From contig NZ_MSTI01000018.1 in assembly GCF_001949125.1 (NCBI RefSeq), forward strand, positions 45,794 through 109,793: DNA of 64,000 nucleotides, written 5' to 3'. A model generated the notes under the pieces. It was not told the origin of the DNA. It saw nothing but the letters and a program-made list of their open reading frames with translations, and made no database searches. Positions 32,169-41,662 of this stretch are shown in pieces (the stretch's first letter is position 1; every line of letters begins with the position of its first letter). The DNA is from Deinococcus marmoris. GTDB taxonomy: Bacteria; Deinococcota; Deinococci; Deinococcales; Deinococcaceae. Made by a program: the position numbers and the translations under genes.

Positions 32169-33317
32169 GTGAGTTCGCCTGCCCGCCTGCCGTCTGCCCC
32201 ACCGTCCGCCTCCATTCCCGAGGGCACACGCGACGTGCTGCCCCCCGAATGGGAACAGCGCGAGGCCCTGCGCGTCCGCCTTTCGGGGTTGTTCGGAAGC
32301 TGGGGCTACCGGGGCGTGGAAGTTCCGGCGCTGGAATACGCCGACGCCCGCCACCCGCAGGACGCCCGCGCCTTCAAACTGATCGATTCGGGCGGGCAGG
32401 TGCTGGCGCTGCGTAGCGAGTTCACCACCGCGATTGGCCGGATGGTGCGCTCGCGCTTTGTGGCTGGGCCGTTTCCACTGCGGCTGCATTACAGCGGGCG
32501 GCTGTGGCTGCGCGCCCTGACCAGCGAACTGGGCCGCCTGCGTGAATTCGGGCAGACGGGGGTGGAACTGATCGGGATCGAGGGCGCGCGGGCCGACGCC
32601 GAGTTGCTGCATCTGGCGGCGGCAGCGCTGAAAACGGTGGGCGTGAGCGCCGAGCTGGAAGTCGGCTTTCCCGGCTTCGTGGACGCCGTGCTGGAAGACG
32701 CGGCCCTGCACGGCCCCGCCCGCGAGGCGCTGCACGGCGCGGTGGACCGCAAGAGCGGCGCGGACATCGATCTGCTGTCATCCCAGCACGGCCTGTCGGG
32801 CGAGGTCACACGCACCCTGCACGCCCTGACCGATCTGTACGGCGGCCCGGAAGTGCTGGACGCCGCCTCGAAGATGGCGCAGGGTACGCGGGCGCGGGCA
32901 GCGGTGGCACACCTGCAAGAGGTCTCGGCGCTGTATGACGGCACGCTGCTGTATGACCTGGGGGCCAGCCGCCGCTACGACTACTACACCGGCCTGACCT
33001 TCCGGGCCTACGCGGCAGGGCTGAATCAGCCGGTGCTGGGCGGGGGCCGTTACACGCTGGACGGTGGGTTACCGGGCGCGGGGTTCGCGGTGGGCCTGGA
33101 ACGCCTGCTGCGTGCCGCCGCGCCGCAGTTGCCCCCGCAGCCGGAAGTGGTCCTGGCGCTGGACGCGGCTGGGGCCGAGGCCGCACGTGACGCTGGCCTG
33201 TGCGCCGAACTGGCCTGGACCGACGATCTGGACGGGTTGCGGCGCTATTCGGCAGAACGGGGCATTCGCCGCTGGGCACGAGATTCTGAGCTGTTTGATG
33301 CGGAGGTGCAGTCATGA
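32169..33317 (+). CDS. hisZ: ATP phosphoribosyltransferase regulatory subunit HisZ
   Basis: 382 residues, related to histidyl-tRNA synthetase but lacking the anticodon-binding domain. Motif 2-like [17 protein letters not shown] segment, [15 protein letters not shown], and HisRS-like [22 protein letters not shown] with VLGGGRY. The class-II synthetase ATP residues are not needed; HisZ activates the short catalytic HisG. The start is uncertain: ATG 32160 falls on a -10 hexamer, so GTG 32169 is preferred. A 4-base overlap (ATGA) with hisG shows they are expressed together. Confidence 0.92.
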   Translation: MSSPARLPSAPPSASIPEGTRDVLPPEWEQREALRVRLSGLFGSWGYRGVEVPALEYADARHPQDARAFKLIDSGGQVLALRSEFTTAIGRMVRSRFVAGPFPLRLHYSGRLWLRALTSELGRLREFGQTGVELIGIEGARADAELLHLAAAALKTVGVSAELEVGFPGFVDAVLEDAALHGPAREALHGAVDRKSGADIDLLSSQHGLSGEVTRTLHALTDLYGGPEVLDAASKMAQGTRARAAVAHLQEVSALYDGTLLYDLGASRRYDYYTGLTFRAYAAGLNQPVLGGGRYTLDGGLPGAGFAVGLERLLRAAAPQLPPQPEVVLALDAAGAEAARDAGLCAELAWTDDLDGLRRYSAERGIRRWARDSELFDAEVQS

Positions 33318-33961
33318 CCCCCGCCCCCCAGCGCGCCCCCGATCACCTGACACTGGCGCTGCCCAAGGGCCGCATTCTGGAGGAAGCCATCGCGCTGCTG
33401 TCCAGGGCAGGTCTTCCCCTGACGCTGCCAGAGAAGTCCCGCGCCCTGCGCCATGAATTTCCTGGCGTGACCGTGCTGGAACTGCGAAATCAGGACGTGC
33501 CGGTGTACGTCGATCTGGGCGTGGCCGACGCCGGGATTGTGGGCAAGGACGTGCTGACCGAGTCCGGGCGCGAGGTCTACGAACCCGTCGATCTGCGCTT
33601 CGCCGCCTGCCGCCTGTCGCTGATCCGCGAGGTGGGGGCAACTGCGCCCCTGGTGCGCGTGGGCACCAAGTACCCGCGCATCGCCCGCGCCTACCTGAAC
33701 GCGCGCGGCATTCCCGCCGAGGTGGTCAAGCTGGGCGGCAACATCGAACTGGCCGCCCTGACCGGACTGGCCGAGGCCGTGATCGATCTGGTGCAGACCG
33801 GCAGCACGTTGCAGGCCAACAACCTGGAGGAACAGGATGTGCTGTTCGAGTCCAGCGCCCGCCTGATCGTCAACCGCGCGGCGCTGAAGCTGCGGCGGGC
33901 GCGGCTGCGGCCATTGATCGAGCGGCTGCGCGAACTGGTGGGAGATCAGCCCCTCTCCTGA
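33314..33961 (+). CDS. hisG: ATP phosphoribosyltransferase catalytic subunit, short form
   Basis: 215 residues, the short HisG that needs His[19 protein letters not shown] at the N-terminus, [33 protein letters not shown] and [27 protein letters not shown] (phosphoribosyl-pyrophosphate site [13 protein letters not shown]) are all present. Catalyses the first step of histidine synthesis, ATP plus PRPP. The long form's C-terminal regulatory domain is absent, consistent with the adjacent hisZ. Confidence 0.95.
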   Translation: MTPAPQRAPDHLTLALPKGRILEEAIALLSRAGLPLTLPEKSRALRHEFPGVTVLELRNQDVPVYVDLGVADAGIVGKDVLTESGREVYEPVDLRFAACRLSLIREVGATAPLVRVGTKYPRIARAYLNARGIPAEVVKLGGNIELAALTGLAEAVIDLVQTGSTLQANNLEEQDVLFESSARLIVNRAALKLRRARLRPLIERLRELVGDQPLS

Positions 33962-33966
33962 GCCTC

Positions 33967-33994
33967 TTGGCAAAATTCAGCGCATCTGTACACT
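33967..33994 (+). promoter_or_regulatory. Promoter TTGGCA-N16-TACACT
   Basis: TTGGCA (33967-33972) and TACACT (33989-33994) precede the exported protein gene at 34077. An AGGGAGGAGG ribosome site then stands 6 nt before its ATG. Confidence 0.55.
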
Positions 33995-34076
33995 GTCTTT
34001 ACACGCCCGGCATGAACAGAGGCTCTCGCCCCCACCCTGACCCGGAGGCGCGTACCGGGCCACAGGGAGGAGGCAT

Positions 34077-34748
34077 ATGAACGATCTGCGGCGGACAGTG
34101 TTGTGGACGGTGACGGCGGCAGGACTCCTGATGGGCAGCGGCCAGGCCCAGTTTTTCACGCCCTCGTTTCAGAATTATCAGACCTTCGCGCAGCGTTCGG
34201 TGGGGTATGTGGCCGCCACCGTCAAACCTGACTTCGCGGCCCTGGCAGTTCAGCAGGCGCTGAAGCCCCCGGCCACGCCCGTCAAGTACAAGTATGACCT
34301 TGCCCGGAGCGATTTCGCCTTCAAGGGCCAGCCCACCCAGCAAAAGAACTGCGCCGCAATGGTGCAAAAGCCCGCCGATCAGCAGGTGATGGCCAAGCTG
34401 TGCCTCGATCTGTTCAACGCGGCCCAGACCATTCCCGACCTCCGCAAGAACAATCTGGCCGCTGGCCTGACGCTCCTGCTCAGCATCAGCCTTCAGGCGC
34501 AGACCGGGAGCGAACTCAGCGACGCCGAAACCAACGCCCTCCAGCGCGGACTCAATGACATTCTGGTGGACTCCGGCGTCATGAAGGGCAAACAGGCCGA
34601 CCTTCAGGCCATGTACGAGACCTCGGTGATGACCGGCGCGCTGATCGCCGGAATCGCCCAGACCGGCGCAGAGGACGGCCAGCCGGAACTGACCGATCTG
34701 GCCAAGGTTCTGGCCGCCGTGGTTCTGAAAGGCATGAAACTGAATTAG
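34077..34748 (+). CDS. Exported hypothetical protein (DUF6683-like)
   Basis: 223 residues with a very strong ribosome site. Signal peptide MNDLRRTVLWTVTAAGLLMGSGQAQ. The helical mature part has one Cys pair (KNCAAM ... KLCLDL) and a conserved-looking block NLAAGLTLLLSISLQ, then GLNDILVDSGVMKGKQADLQAMYETSVMTGALIAGIA, which I associate tentatively with DUF6683. Periplasmic role unknown. Stands alone between hisG and a convergent aminotransferase gene. Confidence 0.7.
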   Translation: MNDLRRTVLWTVTAAGLLMGSGQAQFFTPSFQNYQTFAQRSVGYVAATVKPDFAALAVQQALKPPATPVKYKYDLARSDFAFKGQPTQQKNCAAMVQKPADQQVMAKLCLDLFNAAQTIPDLRKNNLAAGLTLLLSISLQAQTGSELSDAETNALQRGLNDILVDSGVMKGKQADLQAMYETSVMTGALIAGIAQTGAEDGQPELTDLAKVLAAVVLKGMKLN

Positions 34749-34768
34749 CCCAGTAAGGAGGCTGAAAC

Positions 34769-35947
34769 CTAACCGAGCGCCCGGCGCATCCGCTCCAGCG
34801 CTTCGGTCAGGATTTCGCGGCTGGTGGCAAAATTTAATCGGATGAAGCCCTGCGTCTGCGGCTTAAATTCCTCGGGGGCAAAGGTGGGACCGTCGTGCAA
34901 GGCGACCCTCGCTTCCTCCAGCAGAAATTTCTGGATGTCATCGGCGTGCGGGCAGTCGCGCAGGTCCAGCCACGCCAGATAAGTACTCTCTACCGGGTGA
35001 AACTTGACGGCAGGCAGATGCTGGCGCAGGTAGTCGGTCAGGAAGTCGCGGTTGGCGCGCAGGTAGGCCACCGTATCGGCCAGCCAGGGGCCGCCATCAC
35101 GCAGGGCCGCCTGCCACATGGTCACGCTCAGGGCACCCTCATGGCCCATCAGGCCCCCGGCGGCGGCACGAACCCGCTTGACCAGTTCGGCGTCGTGGCC
35201 GATCATCACGCCAATGCCCAGGCCAGCGGTGTTGAACGCCTTACACGGCCCAGTCACGGTGATGGTGCGGCCCTGAACACGTTGATCGGCGGCGAAGGAC
35301 TCGAACGCGCCGTCCGTGAAACGCAGATCGGCGTGCAATTCGTCGCTCAGCACGTACAGGTCATGCCTGACGGCCAGATCGCGCAACTTCTCCAGTTCGT
35401 CATGTGTCCAGACGCGCCCGGTGGGATTGTGCGGGTGGCACAGCAGCATCAGCTTCGAGTCCTTCGCGGCAGCCTCCATGCCCTCCCAGTCGATCTGATA
35501 CCCGTCGGGACTGTCCAGCAGCGCCACTGCCGCAACCTCGCGCCCCTGCGTGGTGATGCTCAGGTGGAAGGGGTGATAGACGGGGGTCATGGTCAGCACC
35601 TTCTCGCCGGGCTGCGTCAGCGCCGCCACCGTCGCGTAGATGCCCGGCACCACCCCTGGCAGCATGGCAATACCGCCCTCGGGTAAGTCCTTCAGACCAT
35701 GCGTGTCCAGCTTGGCGCACAGCAGACTGAGCAGCGCCTGGTCACCCATCATCTGGTGGTAGCCCAGGCCACGCTCCAGGCGCTCACGCAGGGCCGACAG
35801 GATCGCGGGGGCCACCGGGAAATCCATGTCGGCGATCCACATGGGAATCACGTCCTCGCCGTACAGTGTCCATTTCAGCGAATCCGGGTGACGCAGCTCC
35901 AAGGCGCTGAGGGTGGGGTACGCGGGCGGATTTTGCGTCTGGGTCAT
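34769..35947 (-). CDS. PatB/MalY-type PLP aminotransferase / cystathionine beta-lyase
   Basis: 392 residues, fold-type I PLP enzyme. MWIADMDFPVAPAI near residue 36 is the hallmark of the MalY/PatB C-S lyase group; also PGVVPGIYATVAALTQPGEKV, PVYHPFH, CHPHNPTGRVW, SDELHADL and the PLP-lysine segment GPCKAFNTAGLG. It would cleave cystathionine or other cysteine conjugates, yielding homocysteine or thiols, ammonia and pyruvate. TATCCT 6 nt before ATG implies a leaderless mRNA. A repeat element separates it from the upstream ABC gene. Confidence 0.88.
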   Translation of the reverse strand: MTQTQNPPAYPTLSALELRHPDSLKWTLYGEDVIPMWIADMDFPVAPAILSALRERLERGLGYHQMMGDQALLSLLCAKLDTHGLKDLPEGGIAMLPGVVPGIYATVAALTQPGEKVLTMTPVYHPFHLSITTQGREVAAVALLDSPDGYQIDWEGMEAAAKDSKLMLLCHPHNPTGRVWTHDELEKLRDLAVRHDLYVLSDELHADLRFTDGAFESFAADQRVQGRTITVTGPCKAFNTAGLGIGVMIGHDAELVKRVRAAAGGLMGHEGALSVTMWQAALRDGGPWLADTVAYLRANRDFLTDYLRQHLPAVKFHPVESTYLAWLDLRDCPHADDIQKFLLEEARVALHDGPTFAPEEFKPQTQGFIRLNFATSREILTEALERMRRALG

Positions 35948-35953
35948 GGGGGC

Positions 35954-35959
35954 AGGATA
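35954..35959 (-). promoter_or_regulatory. -10 element TATCCT for the PatB-type gene
   Basis: Six bases from the ATG at 35947. Confidence 0.5.
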
Positions 35960-35996
35960 CGCCGTGGCGGGGTTGGAGAAAGGATCTGACGCCAGT

Positions 35997-36171
35997 GGTT
36001 GCTGGCACGCTCCTACGGCTTAACCCCTCTGCTGCGCAGCTCTGCGAGTCCGCCCCTCCGGGGCACCTCCCCTCAAGGGGAGGCAAGGCGATTCCTGCAT
36101 GGCACGATCAACTGTCACTCTTGGCTCCCCTTGAGGGGAGCTGGCAGCGAAGCTGACTGAGGGGTTTCCCT
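35997..36171. repeat. Intergenic repeat family 1, copy A
   Basis: Shares long stretches with 56508-56646 and 61721-61897: GGTTGCTGGCACGCTCC, TTAACCCCTC, GGGAGGCAAGG, CACTCTTGGCTC, TTGAGGGGAG, GCGAAGC and GAGGGGTTT. Ends are inverted (TTAACCCCTC / GAGGGGTT). The middle holds CTCCCCTTGAGGGGAG, a perfect palindrome. No ORF. Confidence 0.75.
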
Positions 36172-36175
36172 GCCC

Positions 36176-37804
36176 CTACTGCCGCTCCCCTTTTCGCAGC
36201 GTCGTGCTGACCTCGCCGCTGCGCCCGCCGGATGCGCCGCCGTGTTCGGAGCTGCCCGTCATCAACAGACCCAGACCCGTCTCGGTGGCCTTGCTCGCCT
36301 CGACCTCGCCCACCACCTTGCCCTCGTACATCACCAGGATGCGGTCCGCCAGATTCATGACCTCGCCCAGATCGGCGCTGATCAGCAGCACGGCCAGACC
36401 CTGATCGCGGGCCTCCACGATGCGGGCGTGGATGAATTCGATTGCGCCGATGTCCACCCCACGCGTGGGCTGGCTGGCCACCAGAATCTTGGGGCCTTTG
36501 CGCATCTCGCGGGCCACGATCAGCTTCTGGGCATTGCCGCCGCTGTACTGCCCGGCGCGCAGGCTGGCGCTGCGGGGGCGCACATCGTACTTCTCACTGA
36601 GGTCACGGGCGTTCTTCTGGATCACGTCCAGATTGAGAAAACCGAAACGCCCGGCGAAGGGCGGACGGTCCTGTTCACCCAGGATGTAATTTTCGGCGGT
36701 GGTCATGTCCAGCACCAGCCCGCGCTCATTGCGGTCCTCGGGAACATGCGACAGGCCCGACGCCTCCACCTCGCGCACACCCTTGGCCGTCTTGCCCAGA
36801 TAGGTGATAGTGCCGCTGTACGGCGTCAGGCCGGTGATGGCCTCCACCAGTTCACTCTGGCCGTTGCCCTCCACGCCCGCAATGCCCACGATTTCCCCGG
36901 CACGCACCTGGAAACTCACGCCGTCCACGGCGTTGCGGTGTTCGCCCTTGACCACCACGTTCTGAATATCCAGGGCAACCTCGCCGGGCGTGGCGGCTTC
37001 CTTTTCCACCTTCAGCGTGACCTCGCGGCCCACCATCATCTGCGCCAGCGTCTCGGTGGTGGCCCCCTCGGCGGGAATGGTGCCGATCATGCGCCCGTCG
37101 CGGATCACGCTGATGCGGTCACTGATCTGCAAGACCTCATGCAGCTTGTGAGAGATGAAAACCACTGCGTTACCGCTGGCAGCGTACTGGCCCACCAGAA
37201 ACTCGAACAGTTCGTCGGTCTCACTGGGGGTCAGCACCGCCGTCGGCTCGTCCAGAATCAGGATGCGTGCGCCCCGGTACAGCGTTTTAAGGATTTCCAC
37301 CTTCTGCTGCAACCCCACGGGCAACTCACCCACGATGGCGTCGGGGTCCAGCGCGAAGTTGAACTGCTTGATCAGCTCGGCCACCTTCCGGCGCGAGGTG
37401 GCGTAGTCGATGGCCCCGCCTTTGGTCGGTTCCGCGCCTAGGATGACGTTCTCGGTCACGGTCAGCGTTTCCACCAGCATGAAGTGCTGAAAGACCATGC
37501 CGATGCCGCGTTTGATGGCGTCGGCGGGATCGTTGAAGTTGACCACTTCGCCGTCCACCACGATCTGCCCGGAGGTGGGCGGCTGGATGCCGTAGACGAT
37601 TTTCATCAGCGTACTCTTGCCCGCGCCGTTCTCGCCGCATAGTGCGTGGACGCTGCCCCACTTGACCTGCATGGAAATGTCGTCGTTGGCCAGCACCAGC
37701 GGAAAGCGTTTGGTGATGCCGCGCAGTTCCAGCGCATTCTCGGACTGGTGCCGGACCTGTTGCAGCACGTCGGGGGCCGGCGCGTTCGGGTTGGGGGCGG
37801 TCAT
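36176..37804 (-). CDS. Tandem-domain ABC ATPase of BmpA/nucleoside-type transporter
   Basis: 542 residues with two ABC domains, as in RbsA/YufO/NupA. First domain: Walker [10 protein letters not shown], Walker [14 protein letters not shown]. Second domain: degenerate Walker [11 protein letters not shown], signature [15 protein letters not shown] and Walker B-like [15 protein letters not shown], the pattern of BmpA-family (PnrA/nucleoside) importers. ATG 37804 is chosen because TACACT lies exactly 6 nt before it. No permease or BmpA-type binding protein gene is adjacent in this window, so it must work with partners encoded elsewhere. Confidence 0.88.
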   Translation of the reverse strand: MTAPNPNAPAPDVLQQVRHQSENALELRGITKRFPLVLANDDISMQVKWGSVHALCGENGAGKSTLMKIVYGIQPPTSGQIVVDGEVVNFNDPADAIKRGIGMVFQHFMLVETLTVTENVILGAEPTKGGAIDYATSRRKVAELIKQFNFALDPDAIVGELPVGLQQKVEILKTLYRGARILILDEPTAVLTPSETDELFEFLVGQYAASGNAVVFISHKLHEVLQISDRISVIRDGRMIGTIPAEGATTETLAQMMVGREVTLKVEKEAATPGEVALDIQNVVVKGEHRNAVDGVSFQVRAGEIVGIAGVEGNGQSELVEAITGLTPYSGTITYLGKTAKGVREVEASGLSHVPEDRNERGLVLDMTTAENYILGEQDRPPFAGRFGFLNLDVIQKNARDLSEKYDVRPRSASLRAGQYSGGNAQKLIVAREMRKGPKILVASQPTRGVDIGAIEFIHARIVEARDQGLAVLLISADLGEVMNLADRILVMYEGKVVGEVEASKATETGLGLLMTGSSEHGGASGGRSGEVSTTLRKGERQ

Positions 37805-37810
37805 GGGCAA

Positions 37811-37816
37811 AGTGTA
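37811..37816 (-). promoter_or_regulatory. -10 element TACACT for the ABC ATPase gene
   Basis: Six bases from ATG 37804; it rules out the slightly longer frame. Confidence 0.55.
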
Positions 37817-37916
37817 GAGCAGAGGGCGGGTTGAAAGATGGATGCAGGCGCGGCGCCTCTGCCGCCTGCCCAGCCGTCATGCCGCAGCCGCTTGGGGAGC
37901 CAGCCCCTTTCACCAA

Positions 37917-38780
37917 ATGTCAGCCATGCCCCAAAATGCCGTCATGGAATCTTTCTGGCTGGCGGTCACCAATCTGGGGCGCGACGAGGTCTTTATCGTC
38001 GTGCTGGCGCTGTACACCTGGCTGTGGAATCCGGGGGGCGGGCGAAATCTGGGCGTGGTCTTCGCGGGCAGCTATCTGGTCAACAGCGCCTTAAAGTACG
38101 GGCTTGATTTGCCGCGTCCCTTCGCCAGCGATCCCAGCCTCGTCTCGGAGGCCGCGCGGGCCACGGCGGGCGGGCCGAGTCTTCCCAGCGGCCACGCACA
38201 GATGTCGGCCACGCTCTGGGCGGGCATTGCCGCGCAGGTACGTCGGCCCGGCCTGTGGATTGCAGCAGTCGTCCTGATCGCCCTGATCGCGGGTTCGCGG
38301 CTGGCGCTGGGCGTGCATACCCCGCTAGATGTGATCGTGGGTCTGCTGCTGGGCGGCGTCGCGGCGGCGCTGGCCGGACGCGTGGCCTTCCCCGATGCCG
38401 GGACGTGGCGCTGGGCAGTGCCCGTGGTGGCGCTGCTGATCGCCACGTTTCTGCCCGCCGGAACGCCGCGTGAGTTCGGCACTGGTCTGGGCCTGTTCGC
38501 CGGATTCTGGTACGCACGCCCCAACTTCGCACCGCCGCGTGATCTGGCCGGGCGGCTGATCGTGGGCGTGGTGGGGCTGCTGATCGTGTTCGTGGTGTTC
38601 TTCGGGCTGGGGGCGCTCCCAAGCGCAGTCAAAGACATCGGGCTGGTGCGGGCGCTGCGTTACGCCGTGCTGGTGGTGGTGGCCGTGGAGGTGGTCCCCG
38701 CTGTGCTGCGCCGCTGGCTGCCACATGTGACGCCCCCCACCGTGGTCCAGCCTCGCCCCGAAACTGTGCCGCCCCGCTGA
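37917..38780 (+). CDS. PAP2-family membrane phosphatase
   Basis: About 287 residues; ATG at 37917, 37926 or 37944 are all possible, none with a good ribosome site. The three phosphatase motifs are present: KYGLDLPRP (KX6RP), LPSGHAQ (PSGH) and [13 protein letters not shown] (SRX5HX3D). Several membrane helices carry the active site to the outer face. Likely dephosphorylates lipid phosphates such as phosphatidate or undecaprenyl pyrophosphate. The extra C-terminal helices extend it beyond the minimal PAP2 fold. Confidence 0.85.
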   Translation: MSAMPQNAVMESFWLAVTNLGRDEVFIVVLALYTWLWNPGGGRNLGVVFAGSYLVNSALKYGLDLPRPFASDPSLVSEAARATAGGPSLPSGHAQMSATLWAGIAAQVRRPGLWIAAVVLIALIAGSRLALGVHTPLDVIVGLLLGGVAAALAGRVAFPDAGTWRWAVPVVALLIATFLPAGTPREFGTGLGLFAGFWYARPNFAPPRDLAGRLIVGVVGLLIVFVVFFGLGALPSAVKDIGLVRALRYAVLVVVAVEVVPAVLRRWLPHVTPPTVVQPRPETVPPR

Positions 38781-38812
38781 CAGACGCCTGCCTGAACGTG
38801 AAGTCGGTGTCA

Positions 38813-38842
38813 TTGCAGTTTCAGCGTAACGGGGACTACACT
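38813..38842 (+). promoter_or_regulatory. Promoter TTGCAG-N18-TACACT for the cytochrome c gene
   Basis: TTGCAG (38813-38818) and TACACT (38837-38842), with AAGGAGG at 38872-38878 ahead of the ATG at 38883. Confidence 0.55.
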
Positions 38843-38882
38843 TGAGTGCAGATCAAAAGATGTTCCGACTCAAGGAGGCTGT

Positions 38883-39572
38883 ATGCAGCGCACCATCCGA
38901 TTGTCGTTGTGGCTCGCCGTTCCGCTCGCCCTCTTCATCCCCGCCATCTCGGCGCTGGCGCAGTCGGGTGGAGGGGCTGCGCCGCCTGCCGGAAATCCCC
39001 TGGCCCTGAACTTCAAGACCCCCGATCCAGCCCACGGCAAGGAAATCTCGCAGAGCTGCCAGGGGTGCCACGGGGTAGGGCTGGCAAGTACCAACACGGA
39101 CATTCCTGGGCTGGCCGGACAGCATTCCAGCTACACCCGGCTGCAACTCGCGGCCTTCCGGGCCAAGTTACGCCCCGGCGAGGTGATGTGGCAGCAGGCC
39201 GCCAACCTCTCGGATCAGGACATCGCGGATATCGCCGCCTACGCGGGGGGCCTGCAACCCGGACCCGCCTGGAAAGCGGACGACGAGGCGGTGCGTGCCA
39301 AGGGTGAGGCGCTGTTCCACATGGGCGACAGCAAGCGCAACATCATCGCCTGCGCCATCTGCCACGGCGACAATGGCCGGGGCGATGACCGCCTGGGCGT
39401 GGCGAGCATCACCAACCTGTCGCCGAAGTACGGAGAGGAAATCCTGCACGAGTTCAAGAATGCGCCCGGCTACGGCATTCCCCACCCCGACGCCATGCGG
39501 ATCATCCTGCGCCCCATGAACGACGATGACCTCAAGGCCGTCGCCACCTATATCAGCAGCATGCAGAAATAA
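38883..39572 (+). CDS. Dihaem c-type cytochrome (c4-like)
   Basis: 229 residues with signal peptide (MQRTIRLSLWLAVPLALFIPAISALAQ). Two haem-attachment motifs: CQGCH near residue 59 and CAICH near residue 157, each in its own cytochrome c fold with downstream Met candidates (GEVMW, HPDAM/RPMND). Architecture resembles cytochrome c4. Exported electron carrier, probably feeding a terminal oxidase. Strong Shine-Dalgarno. Confidence 0.88.
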   Translation: MQRTIRLSLWLAVPLALFIPAISALAQSGGGAAPPAGNPLALNFKTPDPAHGKEISQSCQGCHGVGLASTNTDIPGLAGQHSSYTRLQLAAFRAKLRPGEVMWQQAANLSDQDIADIAAYAGGLQPGPAWKADDEAVRAKGEALFHMGDSKRNIIACAICHGDNGRGDDRLGVASITNLSPKYGEEILHEFKNAPGYGIPHPDAMRIILRPMNDDDLKAVATYISSMQK

Positions 39573-39587
39573 ACCCAGGATTGATCG

Positions 39588-39914
39588 TTACCGCACCCGC
39601 ACGCTTCGGCTGGCGGGTTGCTTTTTGATCCAGGCCACGAAACGGCGCACGTCCTCATGCTCCAGCAGAGCATCCACGGCGCTGTATTCCTGCGCCAGTT
39701 CGGCGTTGTTGAAGGTACGGTGCAGAAATTTGTGGCACGGCCCGCACAACATCACCGTGGGCAATTCGGAGATTTTTGCTCCACGCCTGCGCCCCTGCGA
39801 ACGCGGAATCAGGTGATGCTCGGTCAGGTGCGGGGCGGCCCGCCCGCACAGCGCGCAGGCGGGCGCAGTCTGCGGGGGCGGCGGCCAGTGGGATGGGGGC
39901 AGGCGGCGGGCCAT
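39588..39914 (-). CDS. Small HNH endonuclease domain protein
   Basis: 108 residues from ATG 39914 ([10 protein letters not shown]). A zinc-bound HNH motif: CALCG, then [11 protein letters not shown] and [14 protein letters not shown], giving CxxC...HH...CxxCH with the terminal H. This betabetaalpha-metal fold cuts DNA in many contexts. No phage, restriction or toxin partner lies nearby. TATCCT 9 nt before the ATG may be a -10. The upstream continuation of the frame is Pro-rich and not used. Confidence 0.75.
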   Translation of the reverse strand: MARRLPPSHWPPPPQTAPACALCGRAAPHLTEHHLIPRSQGRRRGAKISELPTVMLCGPCHKFLHRTFNNAELAQEYSAVDALLEHEDVRRFVAWIKKQPASRSVRVR

Positions 39915-40010
39915 CGGGACTGGAGGATAGCCAGCGGGGGCGGGCGCGAGTGTGGTCCAGAGCAAGAAAGACCGGGGAGTCACCTCGCCCGGCCTATTCC
40001 CGCCCCACTC

Positions 40011-41006
40011 CTACAACTTGGTCAGCTTCGGGTACTTCATGATCGCTTCGTCCTCGCTCAGAAATTCGCCCTCCACGTCAGGACTCCAGACCACTTCAGC
40101 CCGGATCAGGTCCGAGGCGTTGACGCTGCTGATGGTTTGCAGGGCGGCCCTGGCCTCGGCGGCGTTGGTGACCCCGGCGGGGGGCAGGTTCCCCAGTGCG
40201 TGGGCGGCCACGGCGATGGTCACGGCCAGATACATGTCGCCCGCGTCGCCCTTGTATTTGTAGCCGTCCTGCTGGGCAAAGCCCGTCTTGGGGTCCTTGT
40301 TCTGGTAGTTGCTGGTGGTCTGATCGGTGAAGGCCGAGCGGGCCTCGGTGGCCCAGGCCCCCACCTGACTGTCGGCAGAGTTGGGCGCACCCTGGGCGCG
40401 TTCCACGTTGCCGTAGACCCAGCGTTCGGGGTGGCGCAGGGCCACCAGCGCGGCTTCCTGAAGCATGCGGGCCAGCCCGGCGTTGGTGTCGGGGTCTCCA
40501 TTCTGCGCCACCTTTTGCAGCGCCTTCTTGACCTCGTCGCCCTCGGCCAGCAGCAGTTGCACGCTGACAGCCTGGGCGGTGCCGCTCAGCGATCCCAGCG
40601 CGCCGCCCAGACCCCGCGCGCCGCCTGTCCCACCTGCGCTCAGGCTGTTTCGCATGTAGCCCACCACCATGAACACCAGCACGCCCACGATAATGATTCC
40701 GATCAGGCCGGAGCCGCCGCCCCCACCACCGTACCCGTAGCCACCGCCGCCGTTGATGATGATCGGGCCGGAGTAACCGCCGCCCCGGTAGCTGCCGCCG
40801 CCCGTGGAAAAGCCGCCCCCCGAACTGCCCCCGAAACTGCCGCCGCCCCCACCGCCACCCGAACTGCTGCCGCCGAAGCCGCCGCCAGACTGCGCCATAA
40901 CGGCCCCCGAGAGGCCCAGAGCGCCCAGAGACAGCACCAGGGCAGCCAGCCAGATCAACAGGCCACGCGATTGAGAACGGCGGGCAGAGGGTCCAGGGAC
41001 GTTCAT
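40011..41006 (-). CDS. Gly-rich membrane protein of the DUF1517 type
   Basis: 331 residues. Signal/anchor segment ([24 protein letters not shown]), then a long Gly/Ser low-complexity stretch (about residues 40-95), a second hydrophobic helix ([18 protein letters not shown]) and a soluble C-terminal domain with [20 protein letters not shown] and [19 protein letters not shown]. This order matches DUF1517 proteins of cyanobacteria and Deinococcus, function unknown. TAGACT lies 6 nt before the ATG. Divergent from the acidic protein at 41079, start codons 72 nt apart. Confidence 0.78.
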   Translation of the reverse strand: MNVPGPSARRSQSRGLLIWLAALVLSLGALGLSGAVMAQSGGGFGGSSSGGGGGGGSFGGSSGGGFSTGGGSYRGGGYSGPIIINGGGGYGYGGGGGGSGLIGIIIVGVLVFMVVGYMRNSLSAGGTGGARGLGGALGSLSGTAQAVSVQLLLAEGDEVKKALQKVAQNGDPDTNAGLARMLQEAALVALRHPERWVYGNVERAQGAPNSADSQVGAWATEARSAFTDQTTSNYQNKDPKTGFAQQDGYKYKGDAGDMYLAVTIAVAAHALGNLPPAGVTNAAEARAALQTISSVNASDLIRAEVVWSPDVEGEFLSEDEAIMKYPKLTKL

Positions 41007-41012
41007 ACCCGC

Positions 41013-41018
41013 AGTCTA
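41013..41018 (-). promoter_or_regulatory. -10 element TAGACT for the DUF1517 gene
   Basis: Six bases from ATG 41006; the divergent gene has an identical TAGACT 50 bp away. Confidence 0.55.
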
Positions 41019-41067
41019 CGGCCCAGACGCGTCAGGCGTTCCCACACCCCCGCCGCCCGGGGACGGG

Positions 41068-41073
41068 TAGACT
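41068..41073 (+). promoter_or_regulatory. -10 element TAGACT for the acidic protein gene
   Basis: Five bases from GTG 41079, which has no other translation signal. Confidence 0.5.
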
Positions 41074-41078
41074 CGGCT

Positions 41079-41468
41079 GTGACCTCCGAACCCCGACAGA
41101 ACATCACGCTGACTCCCGAGGAGTGGCAAGCCTTTCAGGACCGCCTGTACGAGCGGGATGACCGCCTGGAACTCCGCACGCCCGAGACCGTGGTGCGGCG
41201 CGACGAGACCGTGGACCCCTATGTCCTGAGCGCCCACGCCGAGGCCCTGCAAAGCGGCGAGGTGGAAGGCGACGTGTGGGGCACGCTGGAAGACATTGAC
41301 GAGAGCGCCACCGATGAGCAGGAAGCGTGGGAAAAGATCACGGCCTTCTACCTGGGCCGGGGCGGCGTGCTGGTGCGCGTCACGGGTCTGGACGAGCCGG
41401 AAGAGTGGATCTTCACCGAGGAACTGGCCCGTCGCCTGGGCCTGATGGACGGAGCGGCACAGGGGTAA
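41079..41468 (+). CDS. Small acidic protein, function unknown
   Basis: 129 residues from GTG 41079. The frame is open far upstream but that part is antisense to the DUF1517 and HNH genes and is not coding. Sequence is strongly acidic: TPEEWQAFQDRLYERDDRLELRTPE, GDVWGTLEDIDESATDEQEAWEKITAFYLGRGG, DEPEEWIFTEELARRLG. No signal peptide, membrane helix or known motif. Its TAA is immediately followed by a MITE-like repeat. Confidence 0.65.
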   Translation: MTSEPRQNITLTPEEWQAFQDRLYERDDRLELRTPETVVRRDETVDPYVLSAHAEALQSGEVEGDVWGTLEDIDESATDEQEAWEKITAFYLGRGGVLVRVTGLDEPEEWIFTEELARRLGLMDGAAQG

Positions 41469-41607
41469 GACGGATTCCGCTTCATTCCTTAACATTGCGG
41501 GAAAGTGCCGGAATGTTAGTCCATACGCGAGACCCGTATTTGCTCCTTCTCGCGTCCGCTCGGATTTCAGGATTTATGCAAACCTTCCAATCGGAATCCG
41601 TATAAAC
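41466..41607. repeat. MITE-like repeat, copy 2 (TATACGGANTCCG ends)
   Basis: From TAAGACGGATTCCG to CGGAATCCGTATAAA, opposite in orientation to the copy at 16394-16531. The left end begins at the stop codon of the acidic protein. An internal hairpin AACATT...AATGTT lies at about 41490-41518. Confidence 0.7.
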
Positions 41608-41649
41608 CTGTTCTGAAGTGTGGCTCATCCCGCACAGATGAGGGACGCG

Positions 41650-41655
41650 TAAGCT
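41650..41655 (+). promoter_or_regulatory. -10 element TAAGCT for the LEA-like gene
   Basis: Seven bases from ATG 41663, no Shine-Dalgarno. Confidence 0.5.
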
Positions 41656-41662
41656 GCCTCTC

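Noticed and set aside
39618..41078. Upstream part of the long plus frame ending at 41468
   Set aside because: It runs antisense to the HNH and DUF1517 genes; only the part from GTG 41079, with its own -10, has coding character.
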